Shown here: in pieces, positions 44,075-56,600 of the stretch | How positions within the stretch are numbered: position 1 is the first letter of the stretch | Layout: each line of letters opens with the position of its first letter | Source: Pyropia haitanensis | Lineage: Eukaryota; Rhodophyta; Bangiophyceae; Bangiales; Bangiaceae | Assembly: GCA_008729055.1 (NCBI GenBank) | Contig: SDUX01000005.1 | Location: 1,186,875 to 1,250,874, forward strand | Direction: 5' to 3' | DNA: 64,000 nucleotides | Program-made: the position numbers and the translations under genes | Notes under the pieces: model-generated | The model's database searches: none | Seen by the model: only the letters and a program-made list of their open reading frames with translations | Told to the model about the DNA's origin: nothing

Positions 44075-44924
44075 TTAGCCATGTGTCCTTTCTCGCGACA
44101 GCGAAGGCAGAGACCCTCGCGCATGCAGCGCTGGCGTTCGTCTGGCGTCAGCTTTTCGATCTTGATGCTGGAAATGTCCATCGGGACAACGCCCGTCGTC
44201 GGTGGCTCCAGAAGTGCTGTTAACATTGCTGGTGATACGGGACACTCCAAGCCTTGGCCGCTTCCACGCGCAGGGCGTCCGTATCAGTGATTCAAGATCG
44301 GTGTACGTCTTGAGGCACAGTGCCTGCCAGATGTCGCGCTTCAGGCCTCGGCTATAGCGGTCGATCTTTTCCCCGCTTCGGTGATGTCCGGGAGTCCAAG
44401 AGGACGCTCAGGAAAGTCCTGTTGAACGTCCCGACGTCCTTGATTTGGCGCCATGAGTGCAGCTTGTCCGCGCCGCGCCTGCGTCTTGTTCAGAGGGCTG
44501 AAGCGAGCGGATGAGCGCAGCCCGAAAGGTAGTCCCAGTCGGGACCGCCGTCGTCCGACTGTAGGTATGCCACCAGGTGAACGCTTCACGCGTCCAGGTA
44601 GGTGCAGGCGATCCGACAAGCTTCGTCAGGGTCAGTCAGTCGCACATATGAGTCCATGTGCGAGCACCATGCTTCAATTGTCCCGGGCTTGCCAGAGAAC
44701 AGCGCGGGCTTATTCGGCCCTCGCAGTCGTCGCGCCTCCACTCGGGCCTTAGCCTTGGCGTCGGACAGCTGTTTCTTGGCGTCGCCAATTCACTTATGAG
44801 CCTCGAGCTCGGCGCTCATCTGCGAGACGAACGCTGTAAGTTGATTCCATGACTCCGCGGAGGGTGCGGTTGAGCCGTTCCCGGATTAATGCGGGCTTAA
44901 CAGTCGCAGGATTCGGGGGTCCAT
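44047..44924 (-). pseudogene. gag: Gag of Ty3 C, frameshifted
   Basis: The C-terminal zinc knuckle is readable and the ATG equivalent is at 44924-44922. Indels near 44207, 44250, 44282, 44370, 44393, 44470 and elsewhere break the frame. Confidence 0.8.
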
Positions 44925-45284
44925 TGCGTCCTGGGGTGAGGTCCGCAAACTAATCAAATTAACCCAACAGATCCGGTTTGACTTACTCCGGCAGAGCACG
45001 GGGCAAGTCTTTACAAGATGTGCAAGTTAATTTGACCAAGCAAAATAGTGCTGCACTAGCTTCTGGACAAGCTGGCCGTCGTGGCTACCACGTTTCAAAG
45101 ATGGACAACACTATTTGATGGGTCACAAGCGATGCGATGAAGCAGAATTCGAAGCTCAAATCACGCATCGGATTTTCCCGCCGGCCGCCGCGCACGGGCC
45201 CGAGTCGGGTCGTGCCGGATTTCCACGCGGGGGACAAAGGGGAAAATCGCGTCTCTTGCACAGATCCTGGGGGTGTTGCGAGTG

Positions 45285-45935
45285 TCCAGTCGGTGCGACG
45301 CGCCAGCGTGCGGTGGTGATCCTTGCCACGCTGGTGGCGTTCGAAGTGCCCGACCGTCTCAATTCGCCGATCGCACACGTCGCAACGAGGGCGGGTCGTC
45401 TGGACGGTTGACCGTATTTGCGGTGGCGCCGCGACCAGCGATAGTCGCCGCAGCACTGTCAGGCTGTTGCAACGCACACCGCACGGCTTGCAAACGTATT
45501 GCCCTTGGGGTGGTCTTGGCATCCCGGCGCTGCTCTCGCTGCTCTGCTGCGCGCGCGGTCGTCGGTCGATGTGGCCGATTCGTGGGGCCGGCGGCGCGAT
45601 GTAGCGCCGGGCCGGATCCTGCGCGGCAGCAGCAGGCGCCGATTGGCTGGGACCGCCCGGCGCTGACGTGGCCGGCCTTACCCTTGCGCGAGAGGGGGGG
45701 CTTGGATGCGGCTGGCGCCGCCGATGCGGCGTCGCCGCCACAGAGAATGACGTGGATGGCGCCGCCGGGGTGCCACGTGCCGCCGCGGTGTCGCGCGCCG
45801 CCGCGGTGCCGCGCGCCCGCGGGGTGCCGCGCGCCGTCGGGGGGCGCGCCGTCGCGCGCCGAGGAAGTCGGGGCGTCCGCCAACGCCGAGGAAGAAAAAT
45901 TCCGAACCTGATTTGGCACTCACTGGGTTTCGCCA
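45285..45935 (-). pseudogene. Zinc-finger ORF of Ty3 C, frameshifted
   Basis: Both finger regions can be recognised across frames. Finger 1 has the CAT to TAT change of a zinc-binding His to Tyr that is also seen in D and E. At least ten indels disrupt the frame. Confidence 0.6.
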
Positions 45936-46108
45936 CAATCAGTCGACCAAAAAAAAAAAACCGTGACAGGGGCCACACAGGGCAGTGTCAGGGCAGTGTC
46001 TTTCGGTGTGATTCGTGAACCCGCTGCGTTCGTATTACAATGCCCGAGGCACGCCGAACACAGGAGGGCCAGCACGAGTGCACAAACACAGGAGGGCCAA
46101 ATCCAGGC

Positions 46109-46286
46109 GCTCAGGACGACCAGCGGGAAGACGGGCTGCGCGTTGGCTTTCGCCACAGCGGCAACGACTAGGGCAGCCACGGCGTCGCCAGCGCCTGCGG
46201 CTGACGACTGCTCTCGTTGAGAACACAACCGCGTCGTGGAGGGCAGCAAAAAATAGGCTCCAGCACAATGGTCCGGACACGCTCGT
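46109..46286. other. 178-bp non-Ty3 segment between C and D
   Basis: This sequence resembles neither the Ty3 leader nor the LTR. It replaces the missing end of the C leader, its primer site and its 5' LTR. I recognise nothing in it. It is either host DNA between two insertions or an assembly join. Confidence 0.7.
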
Positions 46287-47147
46287 TGTGAGGGCACCAC
46301 CACACACGGGCAGCCCTCAACGTACTGGTGCCGGTGTCAGCAACCCGTGCGAGCCAATGAGGATGCCGGGCGCGGGGAAGGTGACGGGTGGGATGACGGT
46401 GATGGGGGTGGGGAAGAGGATGGGCGTGACGTCGTGAGGTCGAGGGGGTCGAAGGTAAAGGAGGTCTTTGTCCTCTGTCTGTGGTTGTTCCCCCGAGGTC
46501 TCTCCCGGTGGCGCCCACACTCACGCATTATATACCCCCAGGGGGGCACCCAGGGTGCCCCAAAGCATGCGATTGCCCGTCGTGCCGGTGGACGGCACCA
46601 AAGCTCTCAAACAAAGCATGGGCTCTCAGAACAAAGCAAGGGTGGGCGTGTGCGCCCCAAGGCGCCCCACCAGAGAGCCCCAAACGGGGGGGGGGGACGG
46701 TGTGCGGCGCTCGTAGCGCCGCGCGGCTGGCCCCACGCGCCATTCGACCCGAAAAGCCTCAGAGGCGTGTAAGCAGACGCCAGTCTTCGGGTCGAATATC
46801 TCCCGTGGGTCAGCAAGTCTTGTCGCTCCCATTGGTCCACGGGGAGATTGTTCCGGCTTGCTGACGCGTCAGAGATGTGGCTCGTCTTTTGGTCCGTCAG
46901 TCCGTTGATCCGTTGGAGACTGTACCCGTCGGCAGATGAGTCAGGGTAGTGACGGTTAGCCAATCCGCGGCTCCCGTGCTGACCGTCCGTTAGTAGTAGA
47001 TTATCGGACGGACACCGCGGCAAGCCCCAGATTACCTTGGAGTTGATGCGTCTTGGAAGGAGTTGGCTGAGAAGGACAGGGAAGGAGAGGCCCCAGTCCT
47101 TATCCCCTAGGCTCCAGTCTTGGGGATTTAAGGGGCATATCCTTACA
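46287..47147 (-). repeat. 3' LTR of Ty3 D
   Basis: 861 bp. It contains several one-base losses in the first 340 bases compared with the D/E LTR, as in neighbouring copy C. Confidence 0.95.
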
Positions 47148-47158
47148 CCTCCCCCCCC

Positions 47159-50100
47159 TTAGGACGCGCGTCGCAGGAAAGCGTCCAACACTTCAGGTGC
47201 GTTCGCAAGGTCTTGCTTGGTCAGCTAGGAGTTCTCGCTGACGTCACAGCCTTTCCACTTGACCAGGTACTGTAGTCGTCCACGGCGCTTTCGTGACCTT
47301 ATGATGGAGTCGACTTCGTACTCGACAGAACCGTCCGGAAATGCCACCGGAGGCGGAACGGGAGGAAGTCGGCCATACGGATCAGCGCGGTACGGCTTCA
47401 GCAAGCTCGCATGAAAGGCGTTGTGAACCTTGCGATCGAGCACCGCTTGGGGAAGATCCAGGCGGAACGTCACATCGTTGATGCTCTCAGTGACGCGGTA
47501 CGGTCCCGAGTACTTGGGCATCAGCTTGCGAGCGCCTTGGAAGGCATCTGGCATAAGGTGTTTGGTACTTAGTAGCACCAGATCGTCCACGGCGATCTTG
47601 CAAGGTCGGCGATGGCGATTTGCGTACGCCGAGCGCGCCTCATTTGCACTCTTGATGGCTGAGATGGCAGTCTCTTGAGCATGTTGGAGACCGCTTAGCC
47701 AGTCAGACACTGCAGGCATGCTTGACTCTGAGTTTTCGAGGATGTCCATTGGTACCGTCTTAGGTTCGAATCCGTAGTTCAGGAAAAATGGGGAGTACGT
47801 TGTAACAGCATTTGGCGACCGGTTGTAGGCTACTTCGGCAGCAACCAGAAAGAGGTCCCAATCGCGTTGGTGATGGTTGACAAAGTTTCGCAGGATTTCT
47901 TCGATCTTCTTGTTCATGATCTCAGTTTGTCCGTCGGTTTGCGGGTGGTACGCTGAAGAGGCCTTGATCTTGACCTTGAGAATCTCCGTGAGCGACTGCC
48001 AGAAGTTGGAGAAGAAAATGCGGTCCCTGTCGCAGACAACATTAGCTGGGAGTCCGTGGTGTCGATAGACGTGATCGTGATAGAGCTGAGCTGCAACTGG
48101 CGCCGTACAGTCTGGCTTCATAGGGGCGAGGCGAATCATCTTGGAGAGGCGGTCGACAACGACGTAAATCCCGTTGTGACCTCTTGGAGTCAGAGAAAGA
48201 GGCGTGATAAAGTCCATGGAGACACTTGCCCATCGTTGGCTCGGGGGGTCCAGGGGTTTGAGGTGACCCAGAGGTGAATGAGTGCTAGCCTTGTTCCGCT
48301 GGCACAAATCACATGTTTGTACGTATCTTTGGATGTCTTTCCGCATTGTCTTCCAGTAGTACTTGGAAGAAATAACCTTGGTTGTTTTCTTGACTCCCAT
48401 GTGCCCTTGGCACGGGACATCATGGTAGTCGTGGAGTAGTCTTTGGCGTAGAGTACCGACGGGGATACACGTACGGTCACCTCGTTTCAACAACCTCATG
48501 TGTAGCCGGTAGGGAGATACCGGGTCTTTGACTAGGTCGGCAAACTCGGGGTCCGCGTCGTACTCTTGTCTTAAGGTGGCAAGGTCTTGATCACTTTGGT
48601 TGATGGTCATGAGGTTGTTGATTTCAGTTTTCTTGGGGAGTTCTTCAATGGTCTTGGTCAGCACGCGACTAAGAAGGTCTTGATTGGGGGCGTGCTTGTC
48701 GGGAGCACCTTGTGGCTGCCTGGAAAGGGCATCAGCCACGGGGTTCGAAGTGCCCTTGATTGGGACAATCTTGAACTGGAACTGGTCCAGAAACTCCAGC
48801 CACTTGACTTGGCGATCGTTTAGCTTCTCTTGGGTGCTTAGGTATCTCAGGGACTCATGGTCGGTGTGGACCTCAAAGGGTCTTCCGTAGAGGTAGCAGC
48901 GCCAATGCCGGATAGCTTGTATGACTGCAAGCAGTTCTCTTTCACGAATGCTGTAGCGCTGCTCGTGGATGTTGAGAGTTAACGAGAAGTACGCCACTGG
49001 ACGCCGTCCGCGTCCATCATCTTGCTCAAGGACTGCGCCCACAGCATACCCGCTGGCATCTGTAGACACGTAGATTGGGTATCTCTTGTCGAAAGGCCTT
49101 AGCAACGGTGCGCTTGTCGTTAGGTCCTGCAGCTGCTCAAAGGCTTTCTGGGCGTCGGGTGTCCACTCGAAGTCGACATTCCCAGTCAGCCTCGTTAGCG
49201 GCGTAGCTACGGCAGCCATTCCCTTGATGAATCTTCGATAAAAGTTGACCATACCGAGGAAAGATTGTACATCCTTTTTGCTCCTCGGTGTTGCCCACGT
49301 ACGGATGGCTTGGACCTTGTAGTCTTCCATAGAGAAGCCTTTCTTGGAGATGACGTGGCCAAGGTAGTCCACAGTAGTTCGAGCGAACTGGCACTTGCTC
49401 AGCTTGGCGTAGAGCTTGTGTTCTCGTAATTTCTCGATTGCTAATCGTAGGTGCTTGAGGTGATCGTCATAAGTTTCGCTGTAGACTAGGATGTCGTCGA
49501 GGTAGACACAGATGAAGTCGTACAGATAGGGTCGGAAGACATCGTTCATTAGGTTCATGAAGACCGCGGGTGCATTTGTCAGACCAAAGGGTACGACGGT
49601 GAACTCATAGAATCCGTACTTGGTTCGAAACGCCGTCAAAGGTATTGTTTCTGGGTCAAGGCGAATCTGGTGATAGCCAGAGCGGAGGTCGATCTTTGTA
49701 AAGTACTTGGCCTTTCGCAGTTGGTCAAAGATGTCGTCGATGCGTGGTAGTGGGTACGCGTTCTTGATAGTAGCCTTGTTCAGGGCCCTGTAGTCGATGC
49801 ACAATCGCCAGCCACCGTCCTTCTTCGCCGCAAAGAGGACGGAAGAGCCCCACGGTGAGGTGCTTGGTTGGATGAATCCCTTCCTTATGAGGCCGGCCAG
49901 TTGAGTCTTGAGTTCTTCGAGCTCCCATTCGGCTAGTCGGTAAATTCCGCTACGACGCGGTTGGGCGTCATCGGTCAGCTTGATGCTAAATTTGTGACTG
50001 CGCTCAGGAGCGAGTCCGTCGGGGAGCTCGTCTGGGAAGACATCAGCGTACTCTCTTTGAGAATCTCTTGAACTTCTTTCTTGTCTTCGCCTTGTCCCAT

Positions 50101-50703
50101 CGTAATGGCGTTAATGTCGAAGGTGCTAGAGGGATCTTCCGACTGCAGGTAGATGGCAAAAACAGGGCACCTTTGAACGAGGTCCCGAGCAAGGCGGTGC
50201 CGACTGATCAGAGCTTCGGGCTTCTTGAGGGAGGCAGTGATGGAAATGTTCTTGTGGTTGAACTTGAAGGAGATCTTGTTTTTCTTGTTGTTGATTTTGG
50301 CGTCCTTGTCATCGCGCCACTTCTTTCCCAGGATGAGGTCGTACGCGCTCAAGTCACAAACAGCGAACCGAAGTCGCTCTTGGTACGGTCCGATGTGAAT
50401 CTCAAGAGGGTCAACGGTTTCAGCGAGGACATGGGAGCGGCCATCCGGCATGCTTGCCGCGAAGTCCGTTCCTTTTGTTTTCTCATGCAGGGAGGTAACG
50501 AGGCGCCTTGAGACAACGTTGATGGGAGATCCGTCGTCGAACAGCACCTTAACAACTTTTCCATTGACAGAAGCAGTAGAAAGCAGAAGCCCGAGTCGCG
50601 GGCCTTCAAATGGTGACGACATATTTTCAGGAACCGAAGGAGCGTCTTTCACAGATGTTGAGGACTGTTGCTGCTTCAGTTCCGCTGGCCTTTTGGGCAG
50701 TCC
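47159..50703 (-). pseudogene. pol: Pol of Ty3 D (frameshift and nonsense)
   Basis: Two extra bases in a TC run at about 50052-50057 shift the frame after the protease, and the shifted frame stops at 49975. The RT to chromodomain frame is otherwise open. TAG at 47227-47225 replaces the tryptophan in SENSW of the chromodomain, so the last 23 residues are lost. Methionine before CIDYRALNK of the RT is changed to leucine. The protease, YLDD, RNase H and integrase motifs are retained. Confidence 0.92.
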
Positions 50704-51554
50704 TTAGCCATGTGTCCTTTCTCGCGGCAGCGAAGGCAGAGACCCTCGCGCATGCAGCGCTGGCGTTCGTCTGGCGTCAGCTTTTCGATCTTGATGCTGG
50801 AAATGTCCATCGGGACAACGCCCGTCGTCGGTAGCTTCCCAGAAGTGCTGTTAACATTGCTGGTGATACGGGACACTCCAGCCTTGGCCGCTTCCACGCG
50901 CAGGGCGTCCGTCATCAGTGATTCAAGATCGGTGTACGTCTTGAGGCACAGTGCCTGCCAGATGTCGCGCTTCAAGCCTCGGCTATAGCGGTCGATCTTT
51001 TCCGCTTCAGTGATGTCCGGGATGTCCAAGAGGACGCTCAGGAAAGTCCTGTTGAACGTCCCGACGTCCTTGGTTTGGCGCCATGAGTGCAGCTTGTCCC
51101 GCGCCGCCTGCGTCTTGTTCAGAGGGCTGAAGCGACGGATGAGCGCAGCCCGAAAGGTAGCCCAGTCGGGGACCGCCGTCGTCCGACTGTAGGTATGCCA
51201 CCAGGTGAACGCTTCACCGTCCAGGTAGGTGCAGGCGATCCGACACGCTTCGTCAGGGTCAGTCAGCCGCACATATGAGTCCATGTGCGAGCACCATGCT
51301 TCAATTGTCCCGGGCTTGCCGGAGAACAGCGCGGGCTTATTCGGCCTCGCAGTCGTCGCGCCTCCACTCGTGGCCTTAGCCTTGGCGTCGGACAGCTGTT
51401 TCTTGGCGTCCGCCAATTCAACCTTATGAGCCTCGAGCTCGGCGCTCATCTGCGAGACGAACGCTGTAAGTTGATTCCATGACTCCGCGGAGGGTGCGGT
51501 TGAGGCCGTTCCCGGATTAATCGGGCTTACAGTTGCAGGATTCGGGGGGTCCAT
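50676..51554 (-). CDS. gag: Gag protein of Ty3 D
   Basis: Intact 292-residue Gag with its CCHC knuckle. It differs from A by a few substitutions (for example KLPTTGV for KPPTMGV). Because pol is broken, Gag is the only standard product this copy could make. The frameshift heptamer is kept at 50691-50697. Confidence 0.92.
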   Translation of the reverse strand: MDPPNPATVSPINPGTASTAPSAESWNQLTAFVSQMSAELEAHKVELADAKKQLSDAKAKATSGGATTARPNKPALFSGKPGTIEAWCSHMDSYVRLTDPDEACRIACTYLDGEAFTWWHTYSRTTAVPDWATFRAALIRRFSPLNKTQAARDKLHSWRQTKDVGTFNRTFLSVLLDIPDITEAEKIDRYSRGLKRDIWQALCLKTYTDLESLMTDALRVEAAKAGVSRITSNVNSTSGKLPTTGVVPMDISSIKIEKLTPDERQRCMREGLCLRCREKGHMAKDCPKGQRN

Positions 51555-51918
51555 TGCGTCCTGGGTGAGGTCCGGAATAATCAAATTAACCCAACAGATC
51601 CGGTTTGACTTACTCCGGCAGAGCACGGGGCAAGTCTTACAAGATGTGCAAGTTAATTTGACCAAGCAAAATAGTGCTGCACTAGCTCTGGACAAGCACG
51701 GCCGTCGTGGCTACCACGTTTCCAAAGATGGACAACACTATTTGATGGGTCACAAGCGATGCGATGAAGCAGAATTCGAAGACTCAAATCACGCAATCGG
51801 ATTTTCCCGCCGGCCGCCGCGCACGGGCCCGAGTCGGGTCGTGCCGGATTTCCACGCGGGGGAATCAAAGGGGGAAAATCGCGTCTCTTGCACAGATCCT
51901 GGGGGATGTTGCGAGGTG

Positions 51919-52557
51919 TCAGTCGGTGCGGCGCGCCAGCGTGCGGTGGTGATCCTTGCCACGCTGGTGGCGTTCGAAGTGCTCGACCGTCTCGAATTCG
52001 CGATCGCACAGGTCGCAACGAGGGCGGGTCTCTGGACGGTTGACCGTATTGCGGTGGCGCCGCGACCAGCGATAGTCGCGCAGCACTGTCAGGCTGTTGC
52101 AACGCACACCGCACGGCTTGCAAACGTATCTGCCCTTGGGGATGGTCTTGGCGATACGGCGCTGCTCCCGCTGCTCAGCTGCGCGCGCGGTCGTCGGTCG
52201 GATGTGGCCGATTCGTGGGGCCGGCGGCGCGATGTAGCGCCGGGCCGGATCCTGCGCGGGCAGCAGCAGGCGCCGGTTGGTTGGGACCGCCGGGCCTGAC
52301 GTGGCCGGGCCCTTACCCTTGCGCGAGAGGGGGGGCTTGGATGCGGCTGGCGCCGCCGATGCGGCCGTCGCCGCCACAGAGGATGACGTGGATGCGCCCG
52401 CCGGGGTGCCACGTGCCGCCGCGGTGTCGCGCGCCGCCGCGGTGCCGCGCGCCGCCGGGGTGCCGCGCGCCGTCGGGGGGCGCGCCGTCGCCGCCGAGGA
52501 AGTCGGGGCGTCCGCCAACGCCGAGGAAGAAAATTCCGAACCTGATTTGGCACTCAC
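51919..52557 (-). CDS. JAZ-type zinc-finger ORF, element D (finger 1 His to Tyr)
   Basis: 212 codons without indels. Finger 1 reads RDYRW where A and B have RDHRW, so one of its four zinc ligands is lost; finger 2 is complete. A TGA stands in frame just upstream of the conserved part, which limits any start to 52557 or later. Confidence 0.55.
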   Translation of the reverse strand: MSAKSGSEFSSSALADAPTSSAATARPPTARGTPAARGTAAARDTAAARGTPAGASTSSSVAATAASAAPAASKPPLSRKGKGPATSGPAVPTNRRLLLPAQDPARRYIAPPAPRIGHIRPTTARAAEQREQRRIAKTIPKGRYVCKPCGVRCNSLTVLRDYRWSRRHRNTVNRPETRPRCDLCDREFETVEHFERHQRGKDHHRTLARRTD

Positions 52558-52793
52558 TGGGTTTCAACAATCAGTCGACCAAAAGTAAAAAACCGTGACA
52601 GGGGCCACCAGGGCAGTGTCAGGGCAGTGTTCTTTCGGTGTGATTCGTGGAACCCGCTGCGTTCGTATTACAATGCCCCAGGCACGCCGAACACAGGGGG
52701 CAGCACGAGTGCACAAACACAGGGAGGGCCAAATCCAGGACGGAATCGCAACGTCACCGCCAAGAGGAAGTCGAACTATCTGAAGCTACCACA

Positions 52794-53656
52794 TGTGAGG
52801 CACCACCCACACACGGGCAGCCCTCAACGTACTGGTGCCGGTGTCAGCAACCCGTGCGAGCCAATGAGGATGCCGGGCGCGGGGAAGGTGACGGGTGGGA
52901 TGACGGTGATGGGGGTGGGGAAGAGGATGGGCGTGACGTCGGTGAGAGTCGAGGGGGTCGAAGGTAAAGGAGGTCTTTGTCTCTGTCTGTGGTTGTTCCC
53001 CCGAGGTCTCTCCCGGTGGCGCCCACACTCACGCATTATATACCCCCAGGGGGGCACCCAGGGTGCCCCAAAGCATGCGATTGCCCGTCGTGCCGGTGGA
53101 CGGCACCAAAGCTCTCAAAACAAAGCATGGGCTCTCAGAACAAAGCAAGGGTGGGCGTGTGCGCCCCAAGGCGCCCCACCAGAGAGCCCCAAACGGGGGG
53201 GGGGGACGGTGTGCGGCGCTCGTAGCGCCGCGCGGCTGGCCCCACGCGCCATTCGACCCGAAAAGCCTCAGAGGCGTGTAAGCAGACGCCAGTCTTCGGG
53301 TCGAATATCTCCCGTGGGTCAGCAAGTCTTGTCGCTCCCATTGGTCCACGGGGAGATTGTTCCGGCTTGCTGACGCGTCAGAGATGTGGCTCGTCTTTTG
53401 GTCCGTCAGTCCGTTGATCCGTTGGAGACTGTACCCGTCGGCAGATGAGTCAGGGTAGTGACGGTTAGCCAATCCGCGGCTCCCGTGCTGACCGTCCGTT
53501 AGTAGTAGATTATCGGACGGACACCGCGGCAAGCCCCAGATTACCTTGGAGTTGATGCGTCTTGGAAGGAGTTGGCTGAGAAGGACAGGGAAGGAGAGGC
53601 CCCAGTCCTTATCCCCTAGGCTCCAGTCTTGGGGATTTAAGGGGCATATCCTTACA
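52794..53656 (-). repeat. LTR shared by Ty3 D (5') and Ty3 E (3')
   Basis: 863 bp, with the D primer site on the left and the E polypurine tract on the right. TATA box at 53035-53042. Confidence 0.95.
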
Positions 53657-53667
53657 CCTCCCCCCCC

Positions 53668-56600
53668 TTAGGACGCGCGTCGCAGGAAAGCGTCCAACAC
53701 TTCAGGTGCGTTCGCAAGGTCTTGCTTGGTCAGCTAGGAGTTCTCGCTGACGTCACAGCCTTTCCACTTGACCAGGTACTGTAGTCGTCCACGGCGCTTT
53801 CGTGACCTTATGATGGAGTCGACTTCGTACTCGACAGAACCGTCCGGAAATGCCACCGGAGGCGGAACGGGAGGAAGTCGGCCATACGGATCAGCGCGGT
53901 ACGGCTTCAGCAAGCTCGCATGAAAGGCGTTGTGAACCTTGCGATCGAGCACCGCTTGGGGAAGATCCAGGCGGAACGTCACATCGTTGATGCTCTCAGT
54001 GACGCGGTACGGTCCCGAGTACTTGGGCATCAGCTTGCGAGCGCCTTGGAAGGCATCTGGCATAAGGTGTTTGGTACTTAGTAGCACCAGATCGTCCACG
54101 GCGATCTTGCAAGGTCGGCGATGGCGATTTGCGTACGCCGAGCGCGCCTCATTTGCACTCTTGATGGCTGAGATGGCAGTCTCTTGAGCATGTTGGAGAC
54201 CGCTTAGCCAGTCAGACACTGCAGGCATGCTTGACTCTGAGTTTTCGAGGATGTCCATTGGTACCGTCTTAGGTTCGAATCCGTAGTTCAGGAAAAATGG
54301 GGAGTACGTTGTAACAGCATTTGGCGACCGGTTGTAGGCTACTTCGGCAGCAACCAGAAAGAGGTCCCAATCGCGTTGGTGATGGTTGACAAAGTTTCGC
54401 AGGATTTCTTCGATCTTCTTGTTCATGATCTCAGTTTGTCCGTCGGTTTGCGGGTGGTACGCTGAAGAGGCCTTGATCTTGACCTTGAGAATCTCCGTGA
54501 GCGACTGCCAGAAGTTGGAGAAGAAAATGCGGTCCCTGTCGCAGACAACATTAGCTGGGAGTCCGTGGTGTCGATAGACGTGATCGTGATAGAGCTGAGC
54601 TGCAACTGGCGCCGTACAGTCTGGCTTCATAGGGGCGAGGCGAATCATCTTGGAGAGGCGGTCGACAACGACGTAAATCCCGTTGTGACCTCTTGGAGTC
54701 AGAGAAAGAGGCGTGATAAAGTCCATGGAGACACTTGCCCATCGTTGGCTCGGGGGGTCCAGGGGTTTGAGGTGACCCAGAGGTGAATGAGTGCTAGCCT
54801 TGTTCCGCTGGCACAAATCACATGTTTGTACGTATCTTTGGATGTCTTTCCGCATTGTCTTCCAGTAGTACTTGGAAGAAATAACCTTGGTTGTTTTCTT
54901 GACTCCCATGTGCCCTTGGCACGGGACATCATGGTAGTCGTGGAGTAGTCTTTGGCGTAGAGTACCGACGGGGATACACGTACGGTCACCTCGTTTCAAC
55001 AACCTCATGTGTAGCCGGTAGGGAGATACCGGGTCTTTGACTAGGTCGGCAAACTCGGGGTCCGCGTCGTACTCTTGTCTTAAGGTGGCAAGGTCTTGAT
55101 CACTTTGGTTGATGGTCATGAGGTTGTTGATTTCAGTTTTCTTGGGGAGTTCTTCAATGGTCTTGGTCAGCACGCGACTAAGAAGGTCTTGATTGGGGGC
55201 GTGCTTGTCGGGAGCACCTTGTGGCTGCCTGGAAAGGGCATCAGCCACGGGGTTCGAAGTGCCCTTGATTGGGACAATCTTGAACTGGAACTGGTCCAGA
55301 AACTCCAGCCACTTGACTTGGCGATCGTTTAGCTTCTCTTGGGTGCTTAGGTATCTCAGGGACTCATGGTCGGTGTGGACCTCAAAGGGTCTTCCGTAGA
55401 GGTAGCAGCGCCAATGCCGGATAGCTTGTATGACTGCAAGCAGTTCTCTTTCACGAATGCTGTAGCGCTGCTCGTGGATGTTGAGAGTTAACGAGAAGTA
55501 CGCCACTGGACGCCGTCCGCGTCCATCATCTTGCTCAAGGACTGCGCCCACAGCATACCCGCTGGCATCTGTAGACACGTAGATTGGGTATCTCTTGTCG
55601 AAAGGCCTTAGCAACGGTGCGCTTGTCGTTAGGTCCTGCAGCTGCTCAAAGGCTTTCTGGGCGTCGGGTGTCCACTCGAAGTCGACATTCCCAGTCAGCC
55701 TCGTTAGCGGCGTAGCTACGGCAGCCATTCCCTTGATGAATCTTCGATAAAAGTTGACCATACCGAGGAAAGATTGTACATCCTTTTTGCTCCTCGGTGT
55801 TGCCCACGTACGGATGGCTTGGACCTTGTAGTCTTCCATAGAGAAGCCTTTCTTGGAGATGACGTGGCCAAGGTAGTCCACAGTAGTTCGAGCGAACTGG
55901 CACTTGCTCAGCTTGGCGTAGAGCTTGTGTTCTCGTAATTTCTCGATTGCTAATCGTAGGTGCTTGAGGTGATCGTCATAAGTTTCGCTGTAGACTAGGA
56001 TGTCGTCGAGGTAGACACAGATGAAGTCGTACAGATAGGGTCGGAAGACATCGTTCATTAGGTTCATGAAGACCGCGGGTGCATTTGTCAGACCAAAGGG
56101 TACGACGGTGAACTCATAGAATCCGTACTTGGTTCGAAACGCCGTCAAAGGTATTGTTTCTGGGTCAAGGCGAATCTGGTGATAGCCAGAGCGGAGGTCG
56201 ATCTTTGTAAAGTACTTGGCCTTTCGCAGTTGGTCAAAGATGTCGTCGATGCGTGGTAGTGGGTACGCGTTCTTGATAGTAGCCTTGTTCAGGGCCCTGT
56301 AGTCGATGCACAATCGCCAGCCACCGTCCTTCTTCGCCGCAAAGAGGACGGAAGAGCCCCACGGTGAGGTGCTTGGTTGGATGAATCCCTTCCTTATGAG
56401 GCCGGCCAGTTGAGTCTTGAGTTCTTCGAGCTCCCATTCGGCTAGTCGGTAAATTCCGCTACGACGCGGTTGGGCGTCATCGGTCAGCTTGATGCTAAAT
56501 TTGTGACTGCGCTCAGGAGCGAGTCCGTCGGGGAGCTCGTCTGGGAAGACATCAGCGTACTCTCTTTGAGAATCTCTTGAACTTCTTTCTTGTCTTCGCC

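Larger units (their letters stand above)
40519..46108 (-). mobile_element. Ty3 C internal region, degraded, without its own 5' LTR
   Basis: 40519-41847 matches B closely. From 41848 single-base insertions and deletions appear every few tens of bases, up to the end of the leader. The Ty3 match stops at about 46108, inside the leader about 55 bases short of the expected primer site, and unrelated DNA follows. At informative bases C is intermediate between A/B and D/E/F: it shares some D-type changes but lacks the D-type pol lesions. Confidence 0.85.
46287..53656 (-). mobile_element. Ty3/gypsy chromovirus retrotransposon D, full length but inactivated
   Basis: LTRs at 46287-47147 and 52794-53656 enclose a complete internal region. 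Lesions: TGG to TAG in the chromodomain (47227-47225), a 2-base insertion between protease and RT (about 50052-50057), and CGA to TGA just upstream of the zinc-finger ORF. The right LTR is shared with E. Confidence 0.93.

Noticed and set aside
46287..47147. LTRs in the array as separate solo LTRs
   Set aside because: Each LTR here is followed by a polypurine tract and pol on its right, so it is the 3' LTR of a full element. None is solo.
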